Source: Terramyces sp. JEL0728
Lineage: Eukaryota > Chytridiomycota > Chytridiomycetes > Rhizophydiales > Terramycetaceae
NCBI GenBank assembly: GCA_027603945.1
Contig: JADIIU010000003.1
Span: 124,001-188,000 of the forward strand
DNA length: 64,000 nt
Direction: 5' to 3'
The notes beneath the pieces are model-generated. The model made no database searches and was not told the DNA's origin. It saw nothing but the letters and a program-made list of their open reading frames with translations. Positions 1 through 11,735 of this stretch are shown piece after piece (position 1 is the first letter of the stretch; every line of letters begins with the position of its first letter). A program made the translations under genes and the position numbers.

Positions 1-2
1 TC

Positions 3-1417
3 TTAGGCATTGATGTATCCACATCGTGATACTTTCAGTTCCAAAGCGAACTTTGGCAAACTCATGTGAGATTTCTTCAATAGAACAAATAACCTGCGAT
101 TAACAAGAATTACCGGTGCCCAGAGCAGCTGCAATATAAATCCTACTAGCTTTGGGTGCTTGAAGATTACGGCTTTGATGAGTGGAGGCACACCAGAATA
201 AATCGTGTATTTTGGGAACGCCAACAACCAAGGCACAAGAACCAAATACAAATGAATCGTTAACTATTCATTAACGCAATAGTTACTGTCACTGGAATCC
301 AAATGGATTTCCAAGCAAATCCTACCACTAAAATATACCTGTCTGCAAAGTTTTGCCAGGAGAGGTCGCTTCTTTCGAATAGAGCCAAGATTTTCATTAA
401 TAAACAGTTTCCCCTTGATAAGTAAAAAGTTACGTTGCCAAAAAGTGCGAAATTTCGTCAATGGTCCACAATAATATGCATGAGGTGTTGATGCCCGCAT
501 AGACATGGAGATTAGAAAACTTGACATTCTTGAAAGATTTCGTCCAGTTAGTTATAAACACTAGTCTGAGATTAAATATTACTTCGTAGACTCGAACAGT
601 CGTGTCTGTCATCAAAGATTGAATATCGCAATCTGCACAACCACATTGCTGGAGAAGTCAGCAGCCCGAAAAGTTTCAATGGAATGCATCCGATTCCATA
701 CAAAATATCTATTGTCAGCTGAAATATACTCGAAGCAAGTTTCCCCTCTTCAATTATTATACCAGGTATGCCTCTGATTTTCTTGCAAGATTTTGATGGA
801 TCTGAGAATCTCTTGTAAGAAAGATAGCGTTGCTTGTACAGATGTAGAGCTGGGGATATTTTCAGTAATTTATTTGACGTTTTGGACTCGTTTCTCGCAA
901 TGAACGATTTGAAATACTGTTGCGCGGTATGTATGGCTTTCGATACCCTTTTGTACTTTTGTTTAACCGAGTAATCCGGAAAGTCAATCACCAGCTTTTC
1001 AATCCATAGAAAATTATCCATGCATTTGTGATGCACATTTGAATTGGTTTGTGCTAGACGGCAAATGGTTTTTGAATCCAGGTAGGAACAAATAATTAGC
1101 TGGATTTCATAGGGCAGGGTTTCAAACGATATTGCTAAAGTATCAATGCTTGATTCAAACCACTTTGATTCCCTTTTGATCCTCTCCAATTCAAATTCAC
1201 GATATTCATTGATTCTTTTAATCGTATTTGGCAACCTCACAATTGTCACCAGTATCGCCCCGACGGAATATATAGATTTCAGGGCTATAAACGTGTATGA
1301 AATGATCTGTCGAAATTTCCCAAAGAGTTTGTAAGATTTTCTTTTAATCAGATCATTGCGTGATTTCATGCTATAATTATAGTCGGCTAGCTGGTATAGA
1401 CTTAGTAATTGCTTCAT
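3..1417 (-). CDS. F-box protein with membrane-spanning C-terminal extension (copy 1)
   Basis: Reading from the ATG at 1417, an F-box sits near residues 100-140 (begins LPYEIQLIICSYLDS), the usual Skp1-binding element of SCF ubiquitin ligases. A hydrophobic stretch near residues 40-60 precedes it. The first frame stops at 572, but four GT-AG introns (21 nt at 709-729, then about 22, 20 and 23 nt) extend it in frame to the stop at 3-5, giving about 442 aa. The extension holds two or three further hydrophobic segments, so the protein is probably membrane-bound. The F-box part is clearly paralogous to the next gene at 1526-2239, which ends without this extension. The substrate is unknown. The exon joins after 600 rest on splice signals and frame only, not on homology. 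Confidence 0.6.
709..729 (-). other. Frame-preserving 21-nt intron in F-box copy 1
   Basis: Read on the minus strand this segment starts GTATAT, contains CTGAC and ends AATAG. It is 21 bases long, has no in-frame stop and would add seven residues if retained. A segment of equal length and phase lies at the matching place of the paralogous gene (1609-1629). This is a prediction from sequence; only cDNA can show whether it is removed. Confidence 0.55.
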
Positions 1418-1525
1418 TTCGTGCTAAAATTGATTGACGTGGATGGCTTCTAATTATATTTGCAAACAATGCAAGGTGCCAATGTACATAAAGAATATAA
1501 TGTATTAATAACAAAACAAAAATAT

Positions 1526-2239
1526 TCATCTATCTTCGATGTCAAATGCATAAAGCGAGTCAATTAATATTCGTCGGAATGGGGATAGAAATAATTCTAA
1601 AAGATAATCTATGGTTATACGGTTCTTACCTTTGACATATCCTGCTTCCTCCTTTAATATTTGAGCAATGCCCTCATTTCTAATTCGGAGCGCGTTAAAT
1701 CTCATGAATGCTAATCGCCTTTGACGATATAGCTGAAAACATATCGGGCTAGGTACGTGATATTTACTTAACATCTGCTGATACTCAATTCTGTTGTGTT
1801 TGAATATTTTGCTAAATTTAGCCGAGGTTTGCTTGATATCACGGTAGGCTATCCTTCGAGATTTGTATTTTGGCCATTCTATCATCGATCGTTCAATCCA
1901 TATGCAATCGTTCATACACAATTTGTAATTTTTCGCACTAGTTTGAGAAAAGTTTAATAAGCTACGCGTATCCAGGTACTGCAGAACCAGCAGGTTAATT
2001 TCGGTTGGCAAATGCGGCCAATTTAGAGATCCTGCGTGATTGTGGTTATAGCTGGAGCGTAATTTCTTTGGGCACAACCACAACTTCAGTCGGCCAAATG
2101 TATTTGGGACTCGATATCCGGTTAGTAATATTATTCCAATCGAGATACAGCCATTCAAGATTTCCAATCCCAATCCATACCCTGATTGTACGCGCGACAG
2201 GAATGCTATCCAGTTTAGTGATTTGGTGAGAGGTGTCAT
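1526..2239 (-). CDS. F-box protein (copy 2, tandem paralog)
   Basis: The ATG at 2239 opens a 237-codon frame, or 230 codons if the 21-nt frame-preserving intron at 1609-1629 is removed. An F-box begins LPTEINLLVLQYLD near residue 77. The following region, with IWIER and the LYRQRRLAFMRF stretch, matches copy 1 (LYKQRYLSYKRF). A hydrophobic segment near residues 27-45 precedes the F-box, as in copy 1. The two genes are a tandem duplication on the same strand, and this copy lacks the long membrane extension. Its start codon is only 23 bases from that of INTS3 on the other strand. A role in SCF-type substrate choice is inferred from the F-box alone. Confidence 0.65.
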   Translation of the reverse strand: MTPLTKSLNWIAFLSRVQSGYGLGLEILNGCISIGIILLTGYRVPNTFGRLKLWLCPKKLRSSYNHNHAGSLNWPHLPTEINLLVLQYLDTRSLLNFSQTSAKNYKLCMNDCIWIERSMIEWPKYKSRRIAYRDIKQTSAKFSKIFKHNRIEYQQMLSKYHVPSPICFQLYRQRRLAFMRFNALRIRNEGIAQILKEEAGYVKGKNRITIDYLLELFLSPFRRILIDSLYAFDIEDR

Positions 2240-2262
2240 GAAGGGAAAATTTCTTCACCCAA

Positions 2263-5221
2263 ATGCAGCATCTTTTTGAGGTTCAACAATTTGACGAGCC
2301 TGATCCGCTTGAGCAGGTTTAATATAATTGCTAATATCAGGTATAGATCGCATTAATAAAAGGAATTAATATCCTCCGCAAACAATTTAAGCTCAATTGT
2401 AAAAAACCTTGAGACCGTTACCTCGTTAGATTTGCAGCAACAGGTTTAAATATTCTAATTCTAGAGTATCAATAACTATACTGACATTGAAAATGGTCTG
2501 CTCTACCATGTTCTCTGTCCAAATTCAGATAGGTATTTGGATTTTGACAAAGCTCTGTGTTATTTAGACATTTGGCATTCATTGTTAGAGACAAATTCCG
2601 ATCTGTCATTCAAAAACTAATTTATTTATCATCCATTACAAAATATCAATCACTATCATTCACAGTTCGGAAGCAGGTAATTCTCGAATAACCTTGATTG
2701 TATGGTTGCTAGGACAGCTGACACTTCAAAGCCGTCAATCTGAACCAGTGGCAGATATATATATATGGTTGATGAAGCAAATTCGAGGAGGGGACTTGGG
2801 CAAGGAGAATTTAACTTTGGCATCTGGAATATGCGAAATCCTGGAAAAAAACTTGTAATTGACTTGTCTGACTAGTTAGGGATTGGATTCAAGGACAGGA
2901 CCGTCTCATCAAGCACGTAATTTATACCTACACCAGACTCATTGCAGACCATGGGAAAAACCAAGTGCTAAAACAAAGGGAGGTTACACTTGTGATAACT
3001 CTTATTCGCCAGAACGTAGTTGCTTGATAACCTAGTTTCTTTTGTTTGTTTCTCTGGGAAGAGATACCGTGCGGTTGATACAGGCTGTTTCGGATATTCC
3101 TGAATTTGCAGTTCTGTTGCAAGATATCACGGAAGATAGCCTAAAGTTGCACCCAGAATTTAGAGGGATTGAAAGCATTTGGAACTCACCGACTGAAATT
3201 GAATATCTAATATCGAGGATTACTCCAGATATGGAACATAAATTGATATTTATATTGCATAATGTCAACTCAAAGCTACACTACACGTATCTGGAAAGAT
3301 TTAGACAACGCTTTTTTCCACCAAATGGAGCAGAGACGTTATACGTTGATATAATAAGGTATATTTGCACAGTTGTACACCCAAACAATTCGATTTTGAG
3401 GTCGGATGTTGTTCAAAGATGGGATATTATCAGAACCTTATTGTCGTACATCAGATCAATCGCTATAGGGCAGCAGGCAAAGTTTGCACTTTTCTATGAT
3501 TGGTTTTTTTACAACCCAGCAGTCGACAAAGTCATGAATATCGAGCCTGCTATATTACTAATTGAACGGACCTTACTTTTCACAGAAAAAAGGGTAAATA
3601 TTGCAAGTAGATCGCAAATAGCTTCAAATTTGATTGAATTTCTTGCCCTTATGTGTAGAGAGTTTTGGCCGCTATGGTCAAGCAAATTTGTATATCATTT
3701 TAGAATAGCAATGCATGATATTATAGAAAAACGAGTTTTGGAGTACATCATAACTAATCTAGCACGCTAAGCAACATTCACCACTCCACTTTACTGGATG
3801 CTACAACTAAATCCAATTTAGAATTCCTGTTTCCTATGTTTATAAATTTAAACGTCGGCGTGCTCCCTGAAAATCTACTGGAAGAATCTACAACTGCACC
3901 AATGCAAATGGACACTGTGAGCGAAAACAAATCAAAGTCGATAGATGGTACATATTCCGTAAATTAGAAATCCAGACTCTGGCTGTTCAAATAAATCAAC
4001 TAATCAAAGAGCCCCAGGAGGAAGACGGAGCAAACATTATGCATGAATTTTTAAAGCGATATTGCAGCATGGTAATGGCTAGCTTATATAGAATACCCCT
4101 GGCGATGAAGAAGCTGCAACTGCGTTAATAATCGACTACTTATCTGAACATTCTATTTCCGGAACAGAAAACTTATTCAAGAAGCTGCTCATTGAGCAGT
4201 CCCTACAGTGTACAAATAACCTGGGAATAAAGGAGCGGAATCGACTATGCAATCTTTTAATTAAGATCTCGGAATTTGAAGTTAATTTCGGCCAAGAATT
4301 GTTGATTTCCAGTCTATCATTTGTAGGAGAAGCAAAACGACTAGTACTGAATTATTGCAAGATTAAATATTCTTCAGACACTATCATCCCTATACTCACT
4401 GTAAGTGTTTATGACAGTAGGAGCTGTTTGACGAGAACAATGAAGTTTACTATCAATATTTACCGAAACTGTGCTCGCAATATGCAGAACTTCTTGATGG
4501 AGATATTAATCTACAGCACCAGGTTGTCTCATTGATAGATCCTCAAACGGTAGACGAATTTTGACCTAGTTGTTTCAGCTACAAACATCACTTTTAAATC
4601 GCCATTTTAAGCTATTTGCGAAAAATTTGATTAGCTTTGGATTGACAATTACGGAATGGACATTATTTGAACAATTCGCAGGTTGGAGACTAGCGATGGC
4701 GGAGCTGCTATCTAACAAGGGCGAAATACAAGAAAATTTTGGAATAATTGTATCATTAGTCCAACATAAATGTAATGTGGAACTGTGCAATGTGTATTAT
4801 AGCCTTCTACTCGCAGTGCCAATTACAACAATCACAATGCGGAATATCTTGTGTTCGGATATTGAAACATCAATTATGAAAACCAGCTTTGAAGTATTCT
4901 TGGGAAGACTGTCCACGTCAGAGTTTGAATCGACTCTCCTGTTAACAATAAACGAATATACGGAAACGGCAGTACAAAAGGATAAGGAGGATCAACTCAG
5001 TCAGATGTTTGAAAGCAGCGAGCCCGCTGAGGAAGCCATCATTCATCAATCCTATGTGGACCGCATTCGCATAAACTTTAACAACTTGTCTAAATTAAGG
5101 CGTAATATTTTGCAATGGAAAGAAAGCTCACCACCACAGTCAAGTGGTACTATTTGCTAATTTAGATAAAGACTTGCTCAATATTGTATTGGAACGAATT
5201 GCACTAAAGGAAAGTAGTTGA
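2263..5221 (+). CDS. INTS3: Integrator complex subunit 3
   Basis: INTS3 is a helical-repeat subunit of Integrator, the nuclear complex that cleaves snRNA and other nascent RNAs; in animals it also scaffolds the SOSS DNA-repair complex. The match is extensive: a TPDMEHKLIF block, a VHPNNSILRSDVVQRWDII block, then KFALFYDWFFYNP and MNIEPAILLIE, followed by IEKRVL and the C-terminal helices. Upstream exons give LIVWLLGQL and WLMKQIRGGD, also typical. At least eight introns of 19-25 nt are clear, for example gtagttgcttgataacctag and gtaatggctagcttatatag. The first two or three introns (2280-2670) are less certain, so the start at 2263 is provisional. Stop TGA is at 5219-5221. Length is roughly 890 aa, near the animal protein. 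Confidence 0.88.
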
Positions 5222-5309
5222 ATAAAGTTTGATGCGTTTAACCAAAAGTCATGTGAGGGGCCGCAAGCCTGTTGCCAAAACCAATTTTAAATTTTTCCAT
5301 TTACTGCAA

Positions 5310-6595
5310 ATGAGTGATGACACCGAAACTGCACCATTGATAGAAAATCGCACATCTCAAGTATCGTCGGAACACGCCGGAAGTACTATTTTAGAAGCGC
5401 TGTATCATATTGTGTATATTAATATTAACATCAGTTGTGTAGTTGCTGGAACTGGAATTTTACAAATCCCGTACGCTCTTAATCAATCAGGATGGATAGG
5501 CGTCCTATTTTTATTCGGCTCTGCTTTAGTTAACCATTACACTGGCTCGTTAATTATCAAGAACTTGTACACGCACGGAAAGCGACTGGAGGGATACCCC
5601 CATATAGGAGGAGAAGCGTTCGGAAGTGTTGGGTACTATACGGTTTCATTCTTTTACAATACTGCTATGGGAGGGAGTGTGTGTTTATACTTGATTTTAA
5701 CTGGAATGAACTTGGAAGAGCTAGTTGGTGTATTTAATCATCAAAGATGGACGATAATTGTTTCAGCGTGTTTGCTGGTTCCATATTTATCACTTAAATC
5801 TCTAAAAGAGGTAGGGTTTGTAAGTTTGTTGGGAGCGCTCGCCTCTGTAGTGGTAATGGTAATTGTTGTAGTTGTAGGAGGTTAGTCCGGATTAATGATA
5901 GGTATGGAGTTTGATACGTATAAAGACCAAGTTACACACCAGTGGTTCAACCCAAAAGCATTTGGCACTGTTTTGGGAACTCTTTGTTTTTCGTATGGAG
6001 GAAACTACGTTTACCCTGAGGTTGAGCGATCGATGGCAAAGCCGGCTTCGTTCAAAACCGTATTGACATTGGGGATGATTTTAATTACTTTCATGTACTT
6101 GGCGGTTGGAATTGTAGGATACCTTACCTATGGAAATCTCACAGTGTCTCCAATATTGCTCAATCTTCCCCCAGGTATTTATTCCTAATGGCAGGATTCT
6201 CGAAAACTTTTGGATTGGCCATTATTACATTCCACGTGGTTTTTGCTTGTCCGTTGTTGCTGACAACTATTTCTTTGGATTTAGAACGCGCCTTAAACTT
6301 TAATACTGTCGTCTCGAGATCTTTCTTGAGAATTATTATTCTGGCGTCGATCTGCTTCTTGTCGGTATTTCTACCTTACTTTGCTGATTTGATGAATTTA
6401 ATTGGGGCAGTATCAAACACCATGTTGATTTTCATCTTACCTGTCATCTTGGATCATGTCTTGCATCCATCAAAGTCACTCCCCAAAATGTTGCTCCACT
6501 TATTTATAGTTATAATAGGGTTGGTAGGGGGATCGATGGGCACCTATGATGCTTTGTTAGCCTTGTATAACGATGTTACCAATAAAACATTTTAG
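5310..6595 (+). CDS. Amino-acid transporter, AAAP family (AVT/SLC32/36-like)
   Basis: This multi-pass membrane protein of about 414 aa belongs to the amino acid/auxin permease family, which moves neutral amino acids across vacuolar or plasma membranes with protons. The family signature GTGILQIPYALNQSGWIG lies in the first membrane segment, and about ten more hydrophobic segments follow. Two introns (21 nt near 5881 and gtatttattcctaatggcag near 6171) join three frames without a break. I chose the ATG at 5310 because it gives an acidic N-terminus typical of AVT proteins; an ATG at 5232 is also in frame. Substrate and compartment cannot be read from the sequence. It follows INTS3 on the same strand after 88 bases. 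Confidence 0.88.
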
Positions 6596-6741
6596 CCGTG
6601 TGACAATGTTCCAGAGAAAGTCCTATTGCTGTCTGTCTTTGATCGGGCACCAGCCACAAGAATGGTGAAGTCAAGCTAATCATCCACCTCCAGGTTGAAG
6701 AGAGCGAAAGGCTTGCATTATGCTCGAGTCACGCAAGGCTA

Positions 6742-8411
6742 GTGTCCGGTGCATATAGTGAGTTTCCGCTGTTGATTCCCAAATTTTTTCACCACCACAT
6801 GAACACATCTTGTGCAATAACAAATAACTTGTGCGTTACAAACAGCATCCTAACTCTTGGACAAGAATTTATAATATACTGGCCCTTGAATCAAGCGAGT
6901 GATTCTCAAACAGCGATTTTGGAGTTGTATCGGGGAAAGATTGTAACAAATATGTTGAGCAATCCTTGTCAACCTTTTCCGGATTTACTAGGGGCATATC
7001 CTATTACACCATGGATTTCCCCGAGCGATCCAACATTACATACTGGAGGATCGCCAGTGACTATTTATTCTCAGAACAATATTACCTCAGCAATAAACGC
7101 CGAAAATTCATTTTTCTTCAGAATGAGAGTATCCAACAGTAATTGTATAATCGGACCAGCCGGGGCGTTCACTTCCATTCAGTTTAGTAATTTCATTGTA
7201 ATTTAGATGTTGTGGCCGCACCTATCAATACTCAAACCGCCTCCCCTAGCGCTAGCCCAACTGGTATCACCGCATCTCTTCCATCTAGTGCTAATGCTAC
7301 TCCTGTTGGACTAATTGTTATTATTTCGGTTTTTGCTTTCTTAATTTTGCTTGGTGTAGGTGGGATATTAATGTGGAGGACAAAAAGATCACCTCCGTCA
7401 TCAAAATCTGCTGAAAGCCTTCTACCTTCGGTTTCATCAAATGCAAACTTAACCCCATCCAGCCCTCTTCACAACACACCTGCTATTTTCAACCGTGCCT
7501 CTATGCCAAGATCTCTCGCCGAAACAAACCATCGTCGAGCAAAAAGCATAAAAATCCATCAATATAGTGCGACCGATGGAATTTCCAACCGCACTATCCA
7601 GGATACTTTACCGCTACTTCCAGATCAAGATGATTCTGGTAAAAATTTACAAATGGATAGGGAATTAAATACGCTGGATGAAAGGTTATTTACTTTGGCA
7701 AGGGGGCTTTCAAAATTGGATAAAGGACTGTCTCAATTGGACGATAACCTGGACAAGTTAGATAAAGGTTTGGGCACGTTGGAAAGATATTCTGTATCAA
7801 ATTCAGACGGAGTAATCAAGGCAAATGGGGTTCCGTTGTGTAGTTCTTTGCCAAGAAGCGAAAAATCTTGGGAGAAAGAAGAAAGCTCTTCACTTGGAAT
7901 GGCAGTTGTGGCAGTATTCAGTGAGAAAAAGAGTCTCTCTTTAGGAAGAACAGGAGAAACAATGAAATGCAACTTGGAAAGGAATATAACAGAAAGAAGT
8001 ACAATTGAAAAAGATCAATCCAATTGGAGCGTTGTCTCGCAAACTACTGAAATTAGCCGCACTACGATAAAAAGAAAGCAAATTCCATTAAAAAATGTGG
8101 ACGCAGAAATTATTCCACTTAGACGTGTGTCGTTGGAAGAGAAAACTGCAAATATAGAATCAAAGACTGCCCACTTGCAGCAAAAAGCCATTTCACTTGA
8201 TCGTAAAGCGTTAAGCTTAAATAAAAAAGCAGAGAAAATGGATCCGATCACATCTGGTGTTTTAGATACAAACGCAGTTATTGGAGATGTGTCAAATGTT
8301 GGCTGGCTGGCAGTTGAAGATGCCACCGAAATTGCAAAAGCCTTTCGTAGCCGGTTAATTAATCCTCCTGACGGGTGGGATGATAGCATATCAGAATCGT
8401 CAAATAATTAG
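6742..8411 (+). CDS. Single-pass surface protein with Ser/Thr stalk and long cytoplasmic tail (family member A)
   Basis: The extracellular part has paired cysteines and ends in a motif around FFFRMRVSNSNCIIGP. The 20-nt intron gtaatttcattgtaatttag then leads to a Ser/Thr/Pro-rich stalk, one membrane span (GLIVIISVFAFLILLGVGGI) and a long cytoplasmic tail. The tail has heptad-like runs (LDKGLSQLDDNLDKLDKGL). A close structural paralog lies at 47156-48067, with the same FFFQL..NCLIGP block and a matching end (DA..IA.AF...L..P..W). The lectin-like or Kre9-like look of the ectodomain is only an impression. The start is unresolved: 6742 is GTG, the first in-frame ATG is 6799, and no signal peptide is visible, so a short upstream exon is likely. 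Confidence 0.65.
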
Positions 8412-8451
8412 TTTGAATTTTATTCTTGCAAATAAATATTTTAGAAAAATA

Positions 8452-11400
8452 CTAAACGGCAATCGGGGTTTCGCTGGAAAGTTCATTTTCATCCTTTAAG
8501 GTGCTGGATTCTTTCAAAGCTATGGCGAACATTTCCCGTAATTTTGTGTCTTGTGGGGATTGCTGCAGTGCGAGTTTAAATAGCTCAATAGCCGCTCTTG
8601 ATTGAGAATTTTCCCAAAATGCAGTTGCACAGGTTCTAAATTAACACTCGAATACTTTAGGATGTCTTGATCTCTAATTCCCAGTCGAATTGCTTGGGAA
8701 ATTGCAAGGTTTGCCTCCACAAATCTCTCAAGTTTCAATGACAATAGAGACAAGTGCCCCCAGACATCACTATCGCGATGGTTTATAATATTAGCCTCCT
8801 AATTGTTAACCCTAAATACTGAAAATGCGTCCTCAGCTTGTTCAAATTCCTTGAGAGCAAAACATGCTTGGCCAGCGCCGAGCCACGAGAGGCAAGTTCC
8901 TTGGATTTCGCATGCTTTCAAGAACATTGATTTGGCAATCCTTGCCCAACTTTCGTCAAACTCAACGTCATCATCAAAAAGCAGTTCGAAAATTGATTTG
9001 CCTGGAACAGAGTTTTTGCAAGCGGTCAGGAGATATAAATTTCCCAATCTTATGTATATTAAATCCAAGTGAGGGATTTCAGAGTTGTCTACGTTATTGT
9101 TCAGCTACCTTTCAAGACTGATAATACTGTTTCAAAGGCAATCTTTGTTTCATTGAACTTGTTTTGGATGAAATTTAGATTCCCTGGTATTAGTGGTATA
9201 TACCAATAGCTGCCCAAATCCTTGGATTGCTTTGATCGATTTTCAAAGCTTCTTTAAGATAATTTTCTGCCTGAGCATAGTTTGATCTTTGAATTTCCAA
9301 TTGCGAAAGGAGTAAATACGGATAGAAGTTTAACCCATTTTGAATGATTTCCTGAGCTAAAACTCTGTCGGCGATAAATGCACAGTTGATTTGGATTGCT
9401 AATTCTGCTAGCTCTACATTTGGTTTCGGCGAATCTGGATTAGATTTGTAGTAACCTGCATCTTGAGACACTTTGGCGGCATTGAAATACTTTTCTGCTT
9501 CTAGTTCCTCATTTGTCATTTCATAAAAGATGCCCTACGATAAAGATTTAATCACCATCAAGACATTGAGAACGCCTGATTCCGGCTTAATTTGAAGAGC
9601 AGAATGGATGAAAACTCTGGCTTGCTCCATATTGTCGGAAGCCATTGCTATCATGGCAATCGCAGTCAATGTAGGAATGTGCTTGGCGTTTCTACTAATA
9701 ATCTCCCTGAAGCACTCGTCCCCCTTTTCAGGCATTTGATTGCGCATGCAAAAAGTCCCATAGTCGAACCAGCAGGCAAGATTATCTTCATATTTGGCAA
9801 TTCGTTCTTGATAATATAACGCACTAACGGAAATTTTATGACTCCTTTCAGCTTCTTCCGCGAATTGTTTCAGTGACGTTATTTCCAACCGTTTTAATTC
9901 GTGCGAATCGTTTTTAGGAACTTCTTTTTCCACGAATATCTTGTTGACTACAGTGTGCATCTGCTCAATGAAATATACATATATTTCGCTCATAAAGAGT
10001 TGTATCTCTGATTGGGAAGTGAACGGCGATTTTTTTTTGAATCGCTACCATTAATTACACTATACCTCACGCACAACCTGAACAACGCTGGCTTTCAGCT
10101 GCTCTTTGAAGCTGAAATATGCTCCGCTCTTGTTTAAATGGTAAAAGAATAGTTTTTTGCGCATTTTTTCACCTTCTGCACTTTGAGTTGCAAGCTTCAT
10201 TATCTTCTGTTCGTTTCCTGGTAGATTGTTTTCCATTTGAAGGACGTGCTTGTATTCATTTACTAATTGCAGAATTATTTCATTTACTTTAGCCTTGTAA
10301 TCGTTTTCTGCCTGTGCTGATCTTTTTTCGAACTGAGACTCTGGCTTTACAATTCTTTTGGGAATATAGTCGTGCACGCTTTTTGTAATCTATAATTATT
10401 GACTTTTTACTGCTTGAAGCCTTTGCTTGTTTATTAACGGGACTGAAAAAAGCAAAGTTAAAGATATCGCAGATCCAACCGCCTTATAAATATCAAAATG
10501 TGCCCCTTTTTTTGATTTGGTTTCCTGTCCGGCACTGCCTTGTTCTGAAAGTGACTCTGCCAATTCCAAATTAAATCTGCCGCCTACTCCAATTATAGTT
10601 GGGTTTAATGCTAACCCTAAATCCAAAAAGCCTTTTGCCTTGACCTTGTGCGAATGATTATCAGTGCCTCCTGCGTATTTCTGATGCAAGGACCTTACAA
10701 GGTCGATATCCAAGTGGAATTTCCTTTGAGCACATTCGCGTAGCCTTGCAACTACTCCCGGACTAAACCAAAGGATGACTGAGTTGTCCCATTTAATCTT
10801 TTTAATTTCCTTTTCTGTTTTATCTGCATTAGGAGCCGCGGCAGATTCGTCCACTATGACACTCGGATTGCGAACAACTGGCTTCCCATTTCCTGAATCA
10901 ATTGACTTTATATCCGTTATAGGAATGCCATGCGGAGCCGTAAGACATATTTCGTTCTGTCCAGCATCCTCAACGCCTTGAAGTGTCCCATTAGGGATAG
11001 AAACAACTCTATATCCTTCATTTTCCATAGGAATCTTTAAATTCATCACATACGTGTATAAATCTATTGTTTAAAGTGGAATCTACTTGAATTTGGATCT
11101 TTTTCATTTCCTTCTCTTAGACTCCAATCTTCAGGCACAGGATATACTTCCTCGGGTTTCAAAGTCGCGAAAATTCCGTTCTGTAAAACTTGCGTCGAAA
11201 TTAAAGGCTTGGATAAACTAACTTCTATCGATATGGCTGGGCTTTCTTGCGGGTTTCCACTAGTTTTGCTAGCAGAGACAGGTAAAACCTTGGTCATTGA
11301 CAGACTGCATTCAGGAATTCGCGCTTCTGGATCTTCTTGAGTATAGTACTTTAGGAAATAACTGTACAGACAAATTTCAGCATTTCCTAGCGGGGCTGTT

Positions 11401-11704
11401 TTTTCTTTAGGTAAAGACTCTATCAACGAAAATGTAACTGACTTATTGGCAAATATTTCGATAAGAGTCTATGTTAATACCGCGCACCTCATCGATATTA
11501 AATATTTGCTCGAAACTGGCGTTATATTCTGGGTTGAAATCATCTGTTACAATAGGCGTCTAGATTAGCAACATCTACATCTTTGTAATCAAAATCAGCG
11601 AACTGAATCCTAACAAAAGAATTTAAAGTCGCTCTTGAACCTTTGAGATTCGCTGCTCGAAGGACTTTAATGGTCATTGTGAGGGCGTCCTCATTCTTGG
11701 ACAT
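8452..11704 (-). CDS. CFAP70: Cilia- and flagella-associated protein 70 (CFAP70/TTC18)
   Basis: CFAP70 is an axonemal protein tied to outer dynein arms, with an N-terminal C2-like domain and C-terminal TPR repeats. Ten introns of 19-23 nt join eleven exons into about 1015 aa. Recognisable blocks are the C2-like start (MTIKVLRAANLKG), then YTYVMNLKIPMENEGY, YFSFKEQLKASVVQVVRE, SEIYVYFIEQMHTVVN and the TPR part with ALYYQERIAKYEDNLACWFDYG, each lining up with animal CFAP70. The stop is at 8452-8454 and the ATG at 11702-11704. The gene is divergent from the NEK kinase, with 31 bases between the ATGs. Its presence implies a motile flagellum at some stage of life. Confidence 0.9.
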
Positions 11705-11735
11705 TTTCGCGTTTGCAAAGATTTTTCTCGACAAA
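11705..11735. promoter_or_regulatory. 31-bp divergent spacer between CFAP70 and NEK start codons
   Basis: Only 31 bases separate the minus-strand CFAP70 ATG (11702-11704) from the plus-strand kinase ATG (11736-11738). Any core promoter must lie inside this spacer or within the two genes' own first exons. No TATA-like box is obvious. Shared regulation of a flagellar gene and a NEK kinase is inferred from the arrangement. Confidence 0.5.
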
